Shown here: positions 17,253 through 25,985 of the stretch, one piece after another
Position numbering within the stretch: position 1 is the first letter of the stretch
Layout: the number at the start of each line of letters is the position of its first letter
From: an uncultured Chloracidobacterium sp.
Lineage (GTDB): Bacteria > Acidobacteriota > Blastocatellia > Pyrinomonadales > Pyrinomonadaceae
Assembly (NCBI GenBank): GCA_936914845.1
Contig: CAKZGE010000020.1
Location: 1-64,000, forward strand
DNA length: 64,000 nucleotides
Direction of reading: 5' to 3'
Notes under the pieces: model-generated
Told to the model about the DNA's origin: nothing
What the model saw: only the letters and a program-made list of their open reading frames with translations
Database searches by the model: none
Made by a program: the position numbers and the translations under genes

Positions 17253-18644
17253 ATGTTGAAGCTCTACAACACACTGACCAGAAGCCTAGAGGAATTTCAC
17301 CCGCTCGAAGACGGTATCGTAAAGATGTATATGTGCGGTCCGACGGTTTGGAATTTTGCTCATATCGGTAATTTTCGGACATTTGTTTTTGCCGATGTAC
17401 TTCGCCGCTATCTAAAATTCAAGGGCTATCAAATAACGCATGTCTTTAATCTGACCGACATTGACGACCGCATTATCAAAGAATCAGCGGTTCGCGGCAT
17501 AACTATCGACGAATTCACGGCTCCATATATCCAATATTTCTGGGAAGACTTCGATGCGTTGGGCAATGAAAGGCCGGAGGTAACGCCGCGGGCGACCCAT
17601 CATATTGCGGAGATGATCGACATCATCTCCAAACTGCTCGAAAATGGGCACGCGTACGAATCCGAAGGCTCCATCTATTATCGCATCACCGCTTTTCCGG
17701 ATTACGGAAAACTTTCAAGGATCAATTTTTCAGGCAACATTGTCGGCGGCAGCGAACGCGTCGACACAGACAAATACGAAAAAGAGGACGCTCGGGATTT
17801 CGCACTCTGGAAATTGGTCGGCGAAGACGAAGAACCGGGTTGGGATGCTCCTTTCGGACGCGGACGGCCGGGATGGCACATCGAATGTTCGGCGATGTCG
17901 ATGCGCTATCTGGGTGAAACCTTCGACCTTCACGGCGGCGGGATGGACCTGCAATTTCCGCATCACGAAAACGAGATCGCCCAAAGCGAAGGGGCAACCG
18001 GCAAATTGTTCTCAAAATACTGGGTGCATAGCGAATTTCTGAAAATAGACGATGTGACAATGTCCAAATCAAAGGGCAATTTCTTCACGTTTCGTGATCT
18101 GCGGGAACAGGGCCACAGCCCGCTTGCGATCAGATATTTGCTTCTTTCAGTTCCCTACACAAAGCAGTTGAATTTTACTTTCGAGGGGCTGCAGGGTGCA
18201 GAATCGACCGTCGAACGTTTAAATAACTTTCTCGCTCTGGTATCTGAAGCGGATGTCGAAGAAGGCGAAACACCTGCGGTTACGGCCGCTGCGGCAAAGG
18301 CTTTGCAAGGATTCGAAGAGGCGATGGACGACGATCTGAACACTGCTGCGGCTTTGGCGTCCGTTCATAATTTCGTGCGGGAGATAAACACTTTGGGCGG
18401 CCTGCGTTCCGTAGATAAAGCGACCGTTCTTGCGACCATTGAAAGATTCGATTCGGTATTCGGCATTTTCGGCAAGATCGCCGACAACAGGCTCGATGCC
18501 GCGATCGAAGCACTTGTCGAAGAGCGGCAACAGGCTCGCCGAGACCGGGATTTTGCTAAGTCAGATGAGATCCGCGATCGATTGGCGGAACAGGGGATCA
18601 TCTTGGAAGACACGAAAGAGGGCGTCCGCTGGAAGCGGCGGTAA
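17253..18644 (+). CDS. cysS: Cysteinyl-tRNA synthetase
   Basis: A class I aminoacyl-tRNA synthetase of 463 residues that charges tRNA-Cys in the cytoplasm. The HIGH-type motif is AHIGNFRTFVF, the KMSKS-type motif is TMSKSKGNF, and zinc ligands fit YMCGPTVW, WHIECSAMS and FPHHENEIAQSE. The C-terminal helical domain ends with KSDEIRDRLAEQGI, typical for CysRS. The length is normal. An upstream TATAAT at 17200 is a possible -10 element, with a weak -35. It converges with the cysteine dioxygenase gene, whose stop is 4 bases away. Confidence 0.95.
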   Translation: MLKLYNTLTRSLEEFHPLEDGIVKMYMCGPTVWNFAHIGNFRTFVFADVLRRYLKFKGYQITHVFNLTDIDDRIIKESAVRGITIDEFTAPYIQYFWEDFDALGNERPEVTPRATHHIAEMIDIISKLLENGHAYESEGSIYYRITAFPDYGKLSRINFSGNIVGGSERVDTDKYEKEDARDFALWKLVGEDEEPGWDAPFGRGRPGWHIECSAMSMRYLGETFDLHGGGMDLQFPHHENEIAQSEGATGKLFSKYWVHSEFLKIDDVTMSKSKGNFFTFRDLREQGHSPLAIRYLLLSVPYTKQLNFTFEGLQGAESTVERLNNFLALVSEADVEEGETPAVTAAAAKALQGFEEAMDDDLNTAAALASVHNFVREINTLGGLRSVDKATVLATIERFDSVFGIFGKIADNRLDAAIEALVEERQQARRDRDFAKSDEIRDRLAEQGIILEDTKEGVRWKRR

Positions 18645-18648
18645 ATTT

Positions 18649-19224
18649 TCAAAGCTCGATCCCGTCGCACAATTTGCCGTCGATGCTGGTATAAAAGAGA
18701 TCGACCTCTTTAAAGGTATCCGTATCGCGGCAATATGAAAGACATTTGTCATATGGCTTTGAATATATATGGATGCTGGCCGCACGTTCGTCGAATTCGG
18801 GCATATTTATGACCTGGTGAACGGGTTCCTCCAGATCTACCTTTGCCGCCAGGCAATCTGAAAGGTCGAACATATTCGTTTCCGAAAGCTTGCAGTATCC
18901 GCGCTGAGCGTCCATTTCGACCACCGCAAAATTCTGTCCCCGCAGGCGGCCGATCGGCACCATCATCCAACACTTCTGATCGTTGTGGTTATGGATCCGC
19001 GACGCCTGCCCCTTTTCCCAACAGATGATCATCATCTCGAACCGCTCGTCTTTGTACACCAGATTTCGGGTATAAAAATTGTCGCTCCAAAACAGATACT
19101 TTTCTATCGATTCCGCTGTGACCTGATGCCCGCTCAGAAAATCGTAAACGCCTTCGCAGTCAAATTCGTGGTCCGCCAGCTGTTTTAGCCCTTCGGCCAA
19201 TTCGTGAATGGTTACGGTGTGCAT
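18649..19224 (-). CDS. Cysteine dioxygenase (cupin)
   Basis: A type I cysteine dioxygenase of about 191 residues that oxidises cysteine to cysteine sulfinate using Fe(II) and oxygen. The iron ligands are seen as the HxH in RIHNHNDQKCW and the His in EPVHQVIN. The Tyr in IHIYSKPYDKC fits the substrate-side tyrosine. The ATG at 19224 lies just after the dsbD stop; an alternative ATG at 19248 overlaps dsbD by 20 bases. Close spacing suggests co-transcription with dsbD. It faces cysS, so both genes at this convergent junction handle cysteine. Confidence 0.8.
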   Translation of the reverse strand: MHTVTIHELAEGLKQLADHEFDCEGVYDFLSGHQVTAESIEKYLFWSDNFYTRNLVYKDERFEMMIICWEKGQASRIHNHNDQKCWMMVPIGRLRGQNFAVVEMDAQRGYCKLSETNMFDLSDCLAAKVDLEEPVHQVINMPEFDERAASIHIYSKPYDKCLSYCRDTDTFKEVDLFYTSIDGKLCDGIEL

Positions 19225-19228
19225 AGGT

Positions 19229-21130
19229 CTATCGGCTGCTCTTTGCATTTTTTAAAAAATCGGTGAATTCTTGAACGTTGCGGGTCAGGCCCGGAAATGA
19301 GGAGACCGGCTTTCCTTTAGCATCTATAACAGCATAGTATGGTAGGGCCACCGTGCCAAACATTTCCTGCTCCATTTGCTGGTGGCGTTCATAGATCTCG
19401 CCTTCTCCATCCGTAAAAAGCTTTACCAGCACAAAATTTTCAAGTTCCGCGGCCACTTCTTTCTTCGGAAAGATATTGGCTTCCATCCAGCGGCAATTGG
19501 TACACGTATATCCCGTAAAATCGATAAAGATCAATTTATTGTCCGATGCAGCTTTGGCTTGTGCCGCCGGCAAGTCATTTACGATCCACGCCGCTTCGCT
19601 TCCGCCCGCTTTTCCGCCCGAGGACGTATAGCTATCCATATCCGGCGGCAGAAAGGCTTCCAATTCGCCCAATTTTGCGCCGAAAAGTCCGGTCAGCAAG
19701 TAGAAACTGATGGCGAGCGAAACGACCGCCGAAGCCAACCGGAAAGCACCGATGCGCTCCGGTTTCGAATCATGCGAAAGCTGGAATTTGCCAAGCAGAT
19801 AAAGCGTTAGAATAATGCCGATCGCGATCCATGTCGCCAATACCACTGATCGTGTGAAAATGCCCCATTTCCATACCAGATCAACATTCGACAAAAACTT
19901 CATCGCGGCCGCGACCTCTAAAAAGCCCATTGCCACCTTGACCGAATTCATCCAGCCGCCCGCCCGCGGCAATTGAGCCACCAATTGCGGAACAAGAGCC
20001 AAAACAAAGAACGGGAGCGCAAAGACGGTCGAAAACACCAACATCCCCGCCAATGGCCGCTGCCATTCGCCCTGCGACGCCGAAACGAGAATGGTTCCCA
20101 CAAATGGCGAAGTGCAGGTAAAAGATGTCAGCGTAAACGTCAGCCCCATCAGCAAGGCTCCGACAATGCCTCCGCCTTCACCTTCTTTTGAGCGCGTCAA
20201 AGTGTCGAGCCGGGTCAATAGCCCCGTTGGGACCGAGATCTCATATGCACCGAAAAGATTGAAGGCAAAGCCAATGAATATCGCCGCTATGACCAGATTG
20301 ATCCATGGATTAGCGGCAAAAAGGTTCACGCCGGCCGCCCCTACGAAAATTGCCAACAGCATTCCGAGGAGCGTAAATGTTGCGATAATGCCCAAGGAAT
20401 AGACCGTTGCCAGACGCACCGACCGGACTCGGCTTCGCGACGGATGATTCGTGAAATACGAGACCGTGATCGGTATCATCGGAAATACGCACGGCGTCAG
20501 CAGCGACAGAGCTCCCAACACCGCCGCCAGCCAGAGAAAACTACCTAGGTCCGGATCCGCCGGTTTTGTCGCCGATGTCGTCGGCACACTAGCCGATGCC
20601 GGCGTCGGCGAAACACCAGTTCCTCGCCCGCCCGTGAGAACGCGTTTAACCTCTTCCGCACCGGCGGAAGATATACGCAATGTCTTTGGCGGCAGGCAAA
20701 GTGTGTCGTTGCACAACTGAAATCGCACATCAAGCGAAATTTCCGCCGCAGATATCGAACCCGAAGCCTCTATCGGTACGGTGAATTGCGCTTTATCGGA
20801 AAAGAACTTCGTTTCCAGCGGCTTGCCGTCCACGATGAAATTCGGGTCGGCCTGGGTGGTTGCCTGCGATGCGGCTATTTCTCCCCGAACCGCAAATGGC
20901 TTCCCTTCGGTAGCCTTAATGGTAGTTGCGATCGGCCCGCCCGCCGGTTGGTCAAGAGCGTAGAGATGCCAACCGGCTTCAATATCAACAGCTATCTTTG
21001 CTGTCGCTTTTTCACCCGCCGCAAGCTCCCTGTCCGGCTCAATGGCCATTCTCCAACGAGTTGGGTCCTGGGCATTCGCCGCCGCCGCAGCGATCAGGAT
21101 GAATAATATGAATTTAGCCGCGCTCTTCAT
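19229..21130 (-). CDS. dsbD: Thiol:disulfide interchange protein DsbD
   Basis: A three-part inner membrane reductase that passes electrons from cytoplasmic thioredoxin to periplasmic thiols. A signal peptide (FILFILIAAAAANAQ) precedes the N-terminal domain with the CNDTLC cysteine pair. Eight or so membrane helices follow, with the CcdA-type cysteines in LLTPCVFPMIP and SFTCTSPF. The C-terminal thioredoxin domain has TGYTCTNCRWME. The start at 21130 was chosen because the hydrophobic signal follows at once; a frame from 21175 adds an unlikely 15 residues. The neighbour downstream is cysteine dioxygenase. Confidence 0.9.
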   Translation of the reverse strand: MKSAAKFILFILIAAAAANAQDPTRWRMAIEPDRELAAGEKATAKIAVDIEAGWHLYALDQPAGGPIATTIKATEGKPFAVRGEIAASQATTQADPNFIVDGKPLETKFFSDKAQFTVPIEASGSISAAEISLDVRFQLCNDTLCLPPKTLRISSAGAEEVKRVLTGGRGTGVSPTPASASVPTTSATKPADPDLGSFLWLAAVLGALSLLTPCVFPMIPITVSYFTNHPSRSRVRSVRLATVYSLGIIATFTLLGMLLAIFVGAAGVNLFAANPWINLVIAAIFIGFAFNLFGAYEISVPTGLLTRLDTLTRSKEGEGGGIVGALLMGLTFTLTSFTCTSPFVGTILVSASQGEWQRPLAGMLVFSTVFALPFFVLALVPQLVAQLPRAGGWMNSVKVAMGFLEVAAAMKFLSNVDLVWKWGIFTRSVVLATWIAIGIILTLYLLGKFQLSHDSKPERIGAFRLASAVVSLAISFYLLTGLFGAKLGELEAFLPPDMDSYTSSGGKAGGSEAAWIVNDLPAAQAKAASDNKLIFIDFTGYTCTNCRWMEANIFPKKEVAAELENFVLVKLFTDGEGEIYERHQQMEQEMFGTVALPYYAVIDAKGKPVSSFPGLTRNVQEFTDFLKNAKSSR

Positions 21131-21192
21131 CTTTATGTACGATTTTAGTATCTGCCGGCCCATTGCACAACACAAGCACCGTATCTGCTCTT

Positions 21193-21221
21193 TTGCTAAT
21201 CTTTTACGGGTTTCATATAAT
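21193..21221 (+). promoter_or_regulatory. Sigma70-type promoter of the pdh genes
   Basis: TTGCTA at 21193-21198 and TATAAT at 21216-21221 are separated by 17 bases, the ideal spacing. The -10 is a perfect match and the -35 matches four of six. Transcription would start near 21228 and leave a leader of about 66 bases before the TTG start of pdhA. Confidence 0.7.
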
Positions 21222-21293
21222 CGAGATATTAAAAGTTTTACAGTGTGCTTTCACTTCAAAACCTGTAAGTTTGTATTACCGGAGGAATGTATC

Positions 21294-22430
21294 TTGCCGA
21301 AAACAGCAACCAAGACCGCAGCCAAAAGCAAAAAAAGCGTAGCCGAAGATCTGGCCGCAGGAAATCCTGTACCGCCTGATGCCGCACCGAAAAGCAAAGG
21401 TGATTTCTACGACGTCGAAGCCGCCCAGGAGGAATTTCTTAAGCGCCACCGGTCTCAATTGGCCGCGATCAAAAAGACCGATAAAAAAGTGCTTCGTGAA
21501 ATGCTCTATCAAATGGTGCTCGGCCGTTATTTTGAGGAAAAATGTGCCGAGGTTTACCGGATGGGCAAGATCGGCGGTTTTTGCCATCTTTATATCGGCC
21601 AGGAAGCGATCGGCGCCGGCTCTATTTTAGCCCTTAAGCCGGAAGATATGGTCATCACATCCTACCGCGACCACGTCCAGGCGATGATGAAAGGAATGTC
21701 GCCGGAAAGTGTCATGGCCGAACTTTACGGCAAAGAGGGCGGGTGTGTGAAAGGTAAGGGCGGTTCCATGCACATGTTCTCGAAAGAGCATCAGTTCTAC
21801 GGCGGCCACGGCATCGTCGGTGGCCAGATCGGCGTTGCGACCGGCATGGCCTACGCCGCAAAATATCAAGGAACCCAAAATGTTGTTTTGTGTTTCTTTG
21901 GCGAAGCCGCCGTCAACCAGGGCATTTTTCACGAATCATTGAATATGGCCCAATTGTGGAAACTTCCCTGCATCTACATTTGCGAAAATAACCAATATGG
22001 CATGGGCACTTCGCAAAAACGGGCAATGAGCATCAGCAGCATCGCCAAAAAGGGTGATGCCTATGCCATGGCAAACGAATTTGTTGACGGGATGGACGTC
22101 ATGGCGGTTCGTGAAGCCACGGAAAGGGCTATCGAACGCGCTCGTAAGGACGGTTCGCCGACGCTGCTCGAAGTGCGGGCGTACCGCTATATGGGACATT
22201 CCATGTCCGATCCGGGAAATTACCGCTCGCGTGAAGAGATCAAAAAATACCAGGAACGCGACCCGATCGTTCTGTTCCAGCAAAGTTTGAAAGAAGCAAA
22301 GGTCTTTACCGAAAAGGATTTTGAAAAGATCAAACAGGAAGCGGTCGAAGCAACCGAAAAAGCGATCAAATTTGCCGAGGAAAGCCCGTTCCCGAACGAA
22401 AGCGAAATATTTACCGACGTTTATGCCTGA
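21294..22430 (+). CDS. pdhA: Pyruvate dehydrogenase E1 component, alpha subunit
   Basis: The alpha half of the thiamine diphosphate E1 enzyme, which decarboxylates pyruvate and feeds acetyl groups to E2. Motifs include YIGQEAIGAG, SYRDHVQAMMKG, GGSMHMFS, the ThDP site GHGIVGGQIGVATG to GEAAVNQG and ENNQYGMGT, and the phosphorylation-loop-like YRYMGHSMSDPGNYR. The start is a TTG at 21294 with GGAGG eight bases before it; the longer frame from 21042 runs antisense into dsbD and lacks homology. A lysine-rich N-terminal extension (TKTAAKSKKS) is unusual but follows the ribosome site. pdhB lies 84 bases downstream. Confidence 0.9.
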   Translation: MPKTATKTAAKSKKSVAEDLAAGNPVPPDAAPKSKGDFYDVEAAQEEFLKRHRSQLAAIKKTDKKVLREMLYQMVLGRYFEEKCAEVYRMGKIGGFCHLYIGQEAIGAGSILALKPEDMVITSYRDHVQAMMKGMSPESVMAELYGKEGGCVKGKGGSMHMFSKEHQFYGGHGIVGGQIGVATGMAYAAKYQGTQNVVLCFFGEAAVNQGIFHESLNMAQLWKLPCIYICENNQYGMGTSQKRAMSISSIAKKGDAYAMANEFVDGMDVMAVREATERAIERARKDGSPTLLEVRAYRYMGHSMSDPGNYRSREEIKKYQERDPIVLFQQSLKEAKVFTEKDFEKIKQEAVEATEKAIKFAEESPFPNESEIFTDVYA

Positions 22431-22514
22431 TGTTGTGGTGGAACGCGATCGAACATTAAAACGATTATAAAAATTTCTTGAGGTTTGAAACGACCCGAGC
22501 GTTGAAAGTAAATT

Positions 22515-23498
22515 ATGCCAGTTTTAACTATCCGCGACGCCCTGAACCAGGCGCTTCGCGAAGAATTAGAAAGAGACGAAAACGTTTTTATCATGGGCGA
22601 AGAAGTTGCCGAATACGACGGAGCCTATAAAGTGACCCGCGGACTTTGGAAGGAATTTGGCGATAAACGCGTTGTCGATGCGCCGATCACCGAACTTGGT
22701 TTTGCCGGGCTTGGCGTCGGCGCCGCCATGGCCGGTCTCCGGCCCGTCATAGAATTCATGACCTGGAATTTTTCGATACTGGCCGCTGACCAGATCATCA
22801 ATCACGCCGCCAAAATGCTCTATATGTCCGGCGGCGAATTCAACGTGCCGATCGTATTCCGCGGCCCAAATGGTTCTGCTTTTCAGGTCTCTTCGCAGCA
22901 TTCGCAGGCTCTGGAAGCCCTTTATGCTAATTTCCCGGGCCTGAAGGTCGTCATGCCTTCAACGGCTGCCGACGCCAAAGGCTTGCTGAAATCCTCGATC
23001 CGCGACAACAATCCCGTAATTTTCATGGAACAGGAAACGATGTATGGATTAAAGGGTGAAGTGTCGGATGATCCGGATCTTTTGATCCCGCTCGGCGTGG
23101 CGGACGTCAAACGCGAGGGAACCGATTGTACCATCGTCGCCCGTTCATTCACTGTGCCGCAGGCCTTGGCCGCTGCCGAGAAGATCCAAGAGGAATTCGA
23201 CGTTTCGGTGGAGGTGATCGATCCGCGAACGATAAAGCCGCTCGACACGGAAACTATTGTCAATTCTGTCAAAAAGACCAATCGCCTCGTCGTTGCCGAA
23301 GAATCACATTATTTTGCAAGCGTCGGTGCCGAAATTTCGTTTCAGGTGATGGAAAACGCTTTTGATTACCTTGATGCTCCGATCAAACGCGTGGCAACCG
23401 CCGAGGCTCCGAACCCGTATGCACGAAACCTTGAGGTCGCCGCCTTGCCGAGTGTTGAAAAAATAATCGCTGCGGTGAAAGAAGTTTGTTATTTGTAA
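22515..23498 (+). CDS. pdhB: Pyruvate dehydrogenase E1 component, beta subunit
   Basis: A 327-residue transketolase-type beta subunit that pairs with PdhA. It starts with the typical TIRDALNQALREELERD, then FIMGEEVAEYDGAYKVT, a VDAPITELGFAGLGVGAAM motif, EFMTWNF and the C-terminal transketolase domain with EVIDPRTIKPLDTETI and VEESHY-like AEESHYFASVG. The length is normal. Short gaps to pdhA and pdhC and the lack of an internal terminator suggest one transcript. Confidence 0.95.
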   Translation: MPVLTIRDALNQALREELERDENVFIMGEEVAEYDGAYKVTRGLWKEFGDKRVVDAPITELGFAGLGVGAAMAGLRPVIEFMTWNFSILAADQIINHAAKMLYMSGGEFNVPIVFRGPNGSAFQVSSQHSQALEALYANFPGLKVVMPSTAADAKGLLKSSIRDNNPVIFMEQETMYGLKGEVSDDPDLLIPLGVADVKREGTDCTIVARSFTVPQALAAAEKIQEEFDVSVEVIDPRTIKPLDTETIVNSVKKTNRLVVAEESHYFASVGAEISFQVMENAFDYLDAPIKRVATAEAPNPYARNLEVAALPSVEKIIAAVKEVCYL

Positions 23499-23611
23499 TG
23501 AATTCCGTAGATCGGTTGCGGGAGAAATGGGCGGGTTGTGCCGGACCGTCACGCCGCCGCAAAAGATAAATTTCCCTGGGTCATCTAAGATGGCTTTAGA
23601 ATATCTAAATT

Positions 23612-24931
23612 ATGGCCGAAAAATTTTTAATGCCGAAACTGTCCCCGACCATGGAAGAAGGACAGATAGCCCGTTGGGTAAAGAACGAAGGTGATGCCTT
23701 TGACGCCAATGAAACGCTTGCCGAGGTCGATACCGACAAGGCGACGATGGAAATGACCGCGCTTCATCCCGGAACTATCCTTAAGATCCTTAAAGGAGCC
23801 GGTGAAACGGCCGCTCTGGGCGAGGCGATCGCGATCATCGGCCAAAAGGGCGAAGACATATCCGCTCTGCTCGGCGAAATATCGGCGAATGGGTCGAAGT
23901 CTAAGCCGGCCGCCGAAAAAGCCGAAGGATCAGCACAAGAAGAACCCGGGAAAGCAAAGGCAGAGACGGAAGAAGCAAAGGCCGCTCCTGCACCGGAACC
24001 GGCTAAGCCCGTTACCGCTGAAAGATCGGCAGCTGAGACCGCACCGGCTTCGAGCGGTCGAATGATCGTATCGCCGATCGCTGCCCGGATGGCCGCAGAT
24101 AATGGCATTGACCTACGATCGATCACCGGATCCGGCCCGAATGGCCGCATCATCAAACGCGACATCGAAGGCGTTCTAGCCGGCGGCGTGTCACAACAAC
24201 CGACAAGTGAAGGATCATTCACAGCATCGACACAGGTCGGGGCATCGGCTTTCCGCGATGAACCGACGTCGAAAATGAGGCAGGTCATCGCTTCCCGGCT
24301 GGCTGAATCGATCGGCCCGATACCGACCTTTTATCTGACCGTCGAGGTCGAAATGGATAGTGTTCTTGCCGTGCGCAAACAGATCAATGCTGCACTGGAT
24401 GACAACAGCAAGATCAGCGTCAACGACATTATAGTTAAGGCAGCCGCCGTTTCGCTTATCAAGCATCCGTGGGTCAACGCTTCATATCAAGACAAGAATG
24501 TCCGGTTTTATGAGCAAGCAGACATCGGTGTGGCCGTCGCCATTGACGAAGGCTTGATAACGCCCGTCATTAGGGGAGCCAATTTGAAAGGTTTTGCGGA
24601 GATATCGGCCGAGATCAAAGACCTTGCCGCCAAAGCAAAGGCCAAAAAGCTTCAACCCGAAGAATATACCGGAGCCACTTTTTCGATCAGCAATCTGGGT
24701 ATGATGGGCGTTAAGGAATTTACTGCTATCATCAATCCGCCCGAAGCGGGCATTTTGGCGGTCGGCGGTTCAGATCAGGCACCAGTCGTTCGGGACGGCG
24801 AGATCGTCATTCGCAGCATTATGAACGTGACAATGTCTTGCGACCATCGTGTCATCGATGGAGCAACCGGTGCCAAATTCCTGCAAACATTCAAACAATT
24901 GCTCGAAAATCCGGCTATGATGCTGCTTTGA
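23612..24931 (+). CDS. pdhC: Dihydrolipoamide acetyltransferase (PDH E2)
   Basis: The E2 core of the pyruvate dehydrogenase complex, 439 residues. An N-terminal lipoyl domain carries the lipoylated Lys in EVDTDKATMEM. A long Ala/Pro/Glu-rich linker follows, then the E1/E3-binding domain (VSPIAARMAADNGIDL, GPNGRIIKRDIE). The C-terminal catalytic domain ends with MSCDHRVIDGATGAKFL, holding the active His. Only one lipoyl domain is present. No E3 (dihydrolipoamide dehydrogenase) gene follows; a terminator closes the unit. Confidence 0.95.
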   Translation: MAEKFLMPKLSPTMEEGQIARWVKNEGDAFDANETLAEVDTDKATMEMTALHPGTILKILKGAGETAALGEAIAIIGQKGEDISALLGEISANGSKSKPAAEKAEGSAQEEPGKAKAETEEAKAAPAPEPAKPVTAERSAAETAPASSGRMIVSPIAARMAADNGIDLRSITGSGPNGRIIKRDIEGVLAGGVSQQPTSEGSFTASTQVGASAFRDEPTSKMRQVIASRLAESIGPIPTFYLTVEVEMDSVLAVRKQINAALDDNSKISVNDIIVKAAAVSLIKHPWVNASYQDKNVRFYEQADIGVAVAIDEGLITPVIRGANLKGFAEISAEIKDLAAKAKAKKLQPEEYTGATFSISNLGMMGVKEFTAIINPPEAGILAVGGSDQAPVVRDGEIVIRSIMNVTMSCDHRVIDGATGAKFLQTFKQLLENPAMMLL

Positions 24932-24956
24932 TACTATCGAGAAATTTCTTTAACTG

Positions 24957-24988
24957 ACTGTCCACGATCGCTTGTGGGCAGTTTTTTT
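24957..24988 (+). terminator. Rho-independent terminator after pdhC
   Basis: A nine-pair stem (ACTGTCCAC with GTGGGCAGT, one G-U pair) with an eight-base loop is followed by seven T residues. It lies 25 bases after the pdhC stop. Confidence 0.85.
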
Positions 24989-25868
24989 ATTCAGCGAATA
25001 CCGTTGGCTTTTCAAATTCGAGCATTTCGTTTGTAAAGGGATGGCGAAACCCGAGCTTCCATGCATGCAAACACAATCGCTTGAACGGTTCACCGCCGCG
25101 CTTGACGTCGCCGACGATGGGATGCCCCAAATGTTCGCAGTGTATCCGCAGTTGGTTTGTTCGGCCGGTCACCGGTTCAAGTTCTAAAAGCGTTCTGCCG
25201 GGCGTTCTTCTTTCGACCCGGAACCGCGTCACGGATGGTTTTCCGTCGTCCTTTACGCCCCAGTATTTCAGATCCGCAAAACGCCCGATCGGTGCATTGA
25301 CAGCCCCTTCATCCTCCGCTATATTCCCCGAAACCAATGCCGCATAACGCTTTGTCACTGTCTTGTTTTCGAACTGGGCAGAAAGCCGTCGATGTGTGGG
25401 CAGGCTTTTTGCGATCACCATCAAACCCGATGTTTCTTTATCCAAACGGTGGATCAACCCCGGACGGATCAGATCGGCTTGTTCGCCCATCATGATCGCA
25501 TTCCTGTTCAAATGAAAAGCCAATGCATTTAGCAGCGTTCCGCTCCGATCACGAAACGAGGGATGTGCAAGCATGCCTGCCGGTTTATCAACCACGATCA
25601 AATGCTCATCTTCATAAAGCACTTCCAGCGGAACATTTTCGGGCCGCATCGCCGTTTCGCGGGAAAGGTCGGCGTAAAGCTCTACAAAATCATTGGAACG
25701 AACGACATAGCCGCGGTTTTCCGATCGGCCGTTCACCTCACATTGCTCCGTCTTTATCAGCTCTCGCAGATACATCTTACTCAGCCCCGAAAAACGCCCG
25801 CAGAGGACGTCTTCTAAGCGCCGGCGATGTTCGTGCAATGCCGCTTGGAATTCGATCTTTTCCGTCAC
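24987..25868 (-). CDS. RluA-family 23S rRNA/tRNA pseudouridine synthase
   Basis: A 293-residue pseudouridine synthase. An N-terminal S4-like RNA-binding part (LSKMYLRELIKTEQCEVNGR) precedes the catalytic domain, which has the active Asp in HRLDKETSGLMVIAK. It also has ERRTPGRTLLELEPVTGRTNQ and RIHCEHLGHPIVGD, both typical of the RluC/RluD group. The exact uridine target cannot be told from sequence. The start is GTG at 25868. The gene ends at the T-run of the pdhC terminator, so that hairpin may serve both strands. Confidence 0.85.
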   Translation of the reverse strand: MTEKIEFQAALHEHRRRLEDVLCGRFSGLSKMYLRELIKTEQCEVNGRSENRGYVVRSNDFVELYADLSRETAMRPENVPLEVLYEDEHLIVVDKPAGMLAHPSFRDRSGTLLNALAFHLNRNAIMMGEQADLIRPGLIHRLDKETSGLMVIAKSLPTHRRLSAQFENKTVTKRYAALVSGNIAEDEGAVNAPIGRFADLKYWGVKDDGKPSVTRFRVERRTPGRTLLELEPVTGRTNQLRIHCEHLGHPIVGDVKRGGEPFKRLCLHAWKLGFRHPFTNEMLEFEKPTVFAE

Positions 25869-25985
25869 ACACCAATTTTATCTTAATGACTGAAAAGAAA
25901 AAAAGCCGGCACCGACCTATCGATCAAATACCGGAGGGCGGCCTATGGATATGCCCGCCGCAAAAGGCCGCCAGGCAGCCAACAA

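Noticed and set aside
21042..21293. 84-residue N-terminal extension of PdhA
   Set aside because: It overlaps dsbD on the other strand, has no homology to E1 alpha, and the promoter and GGAGG site both place the start at TTG 21294.
25869..25985. Inverted repeat GGCGGCC/GGCCGCC as amt terminator
   Set aside because: The arms are far apart and no T-run follows on the minus strand at the right place.
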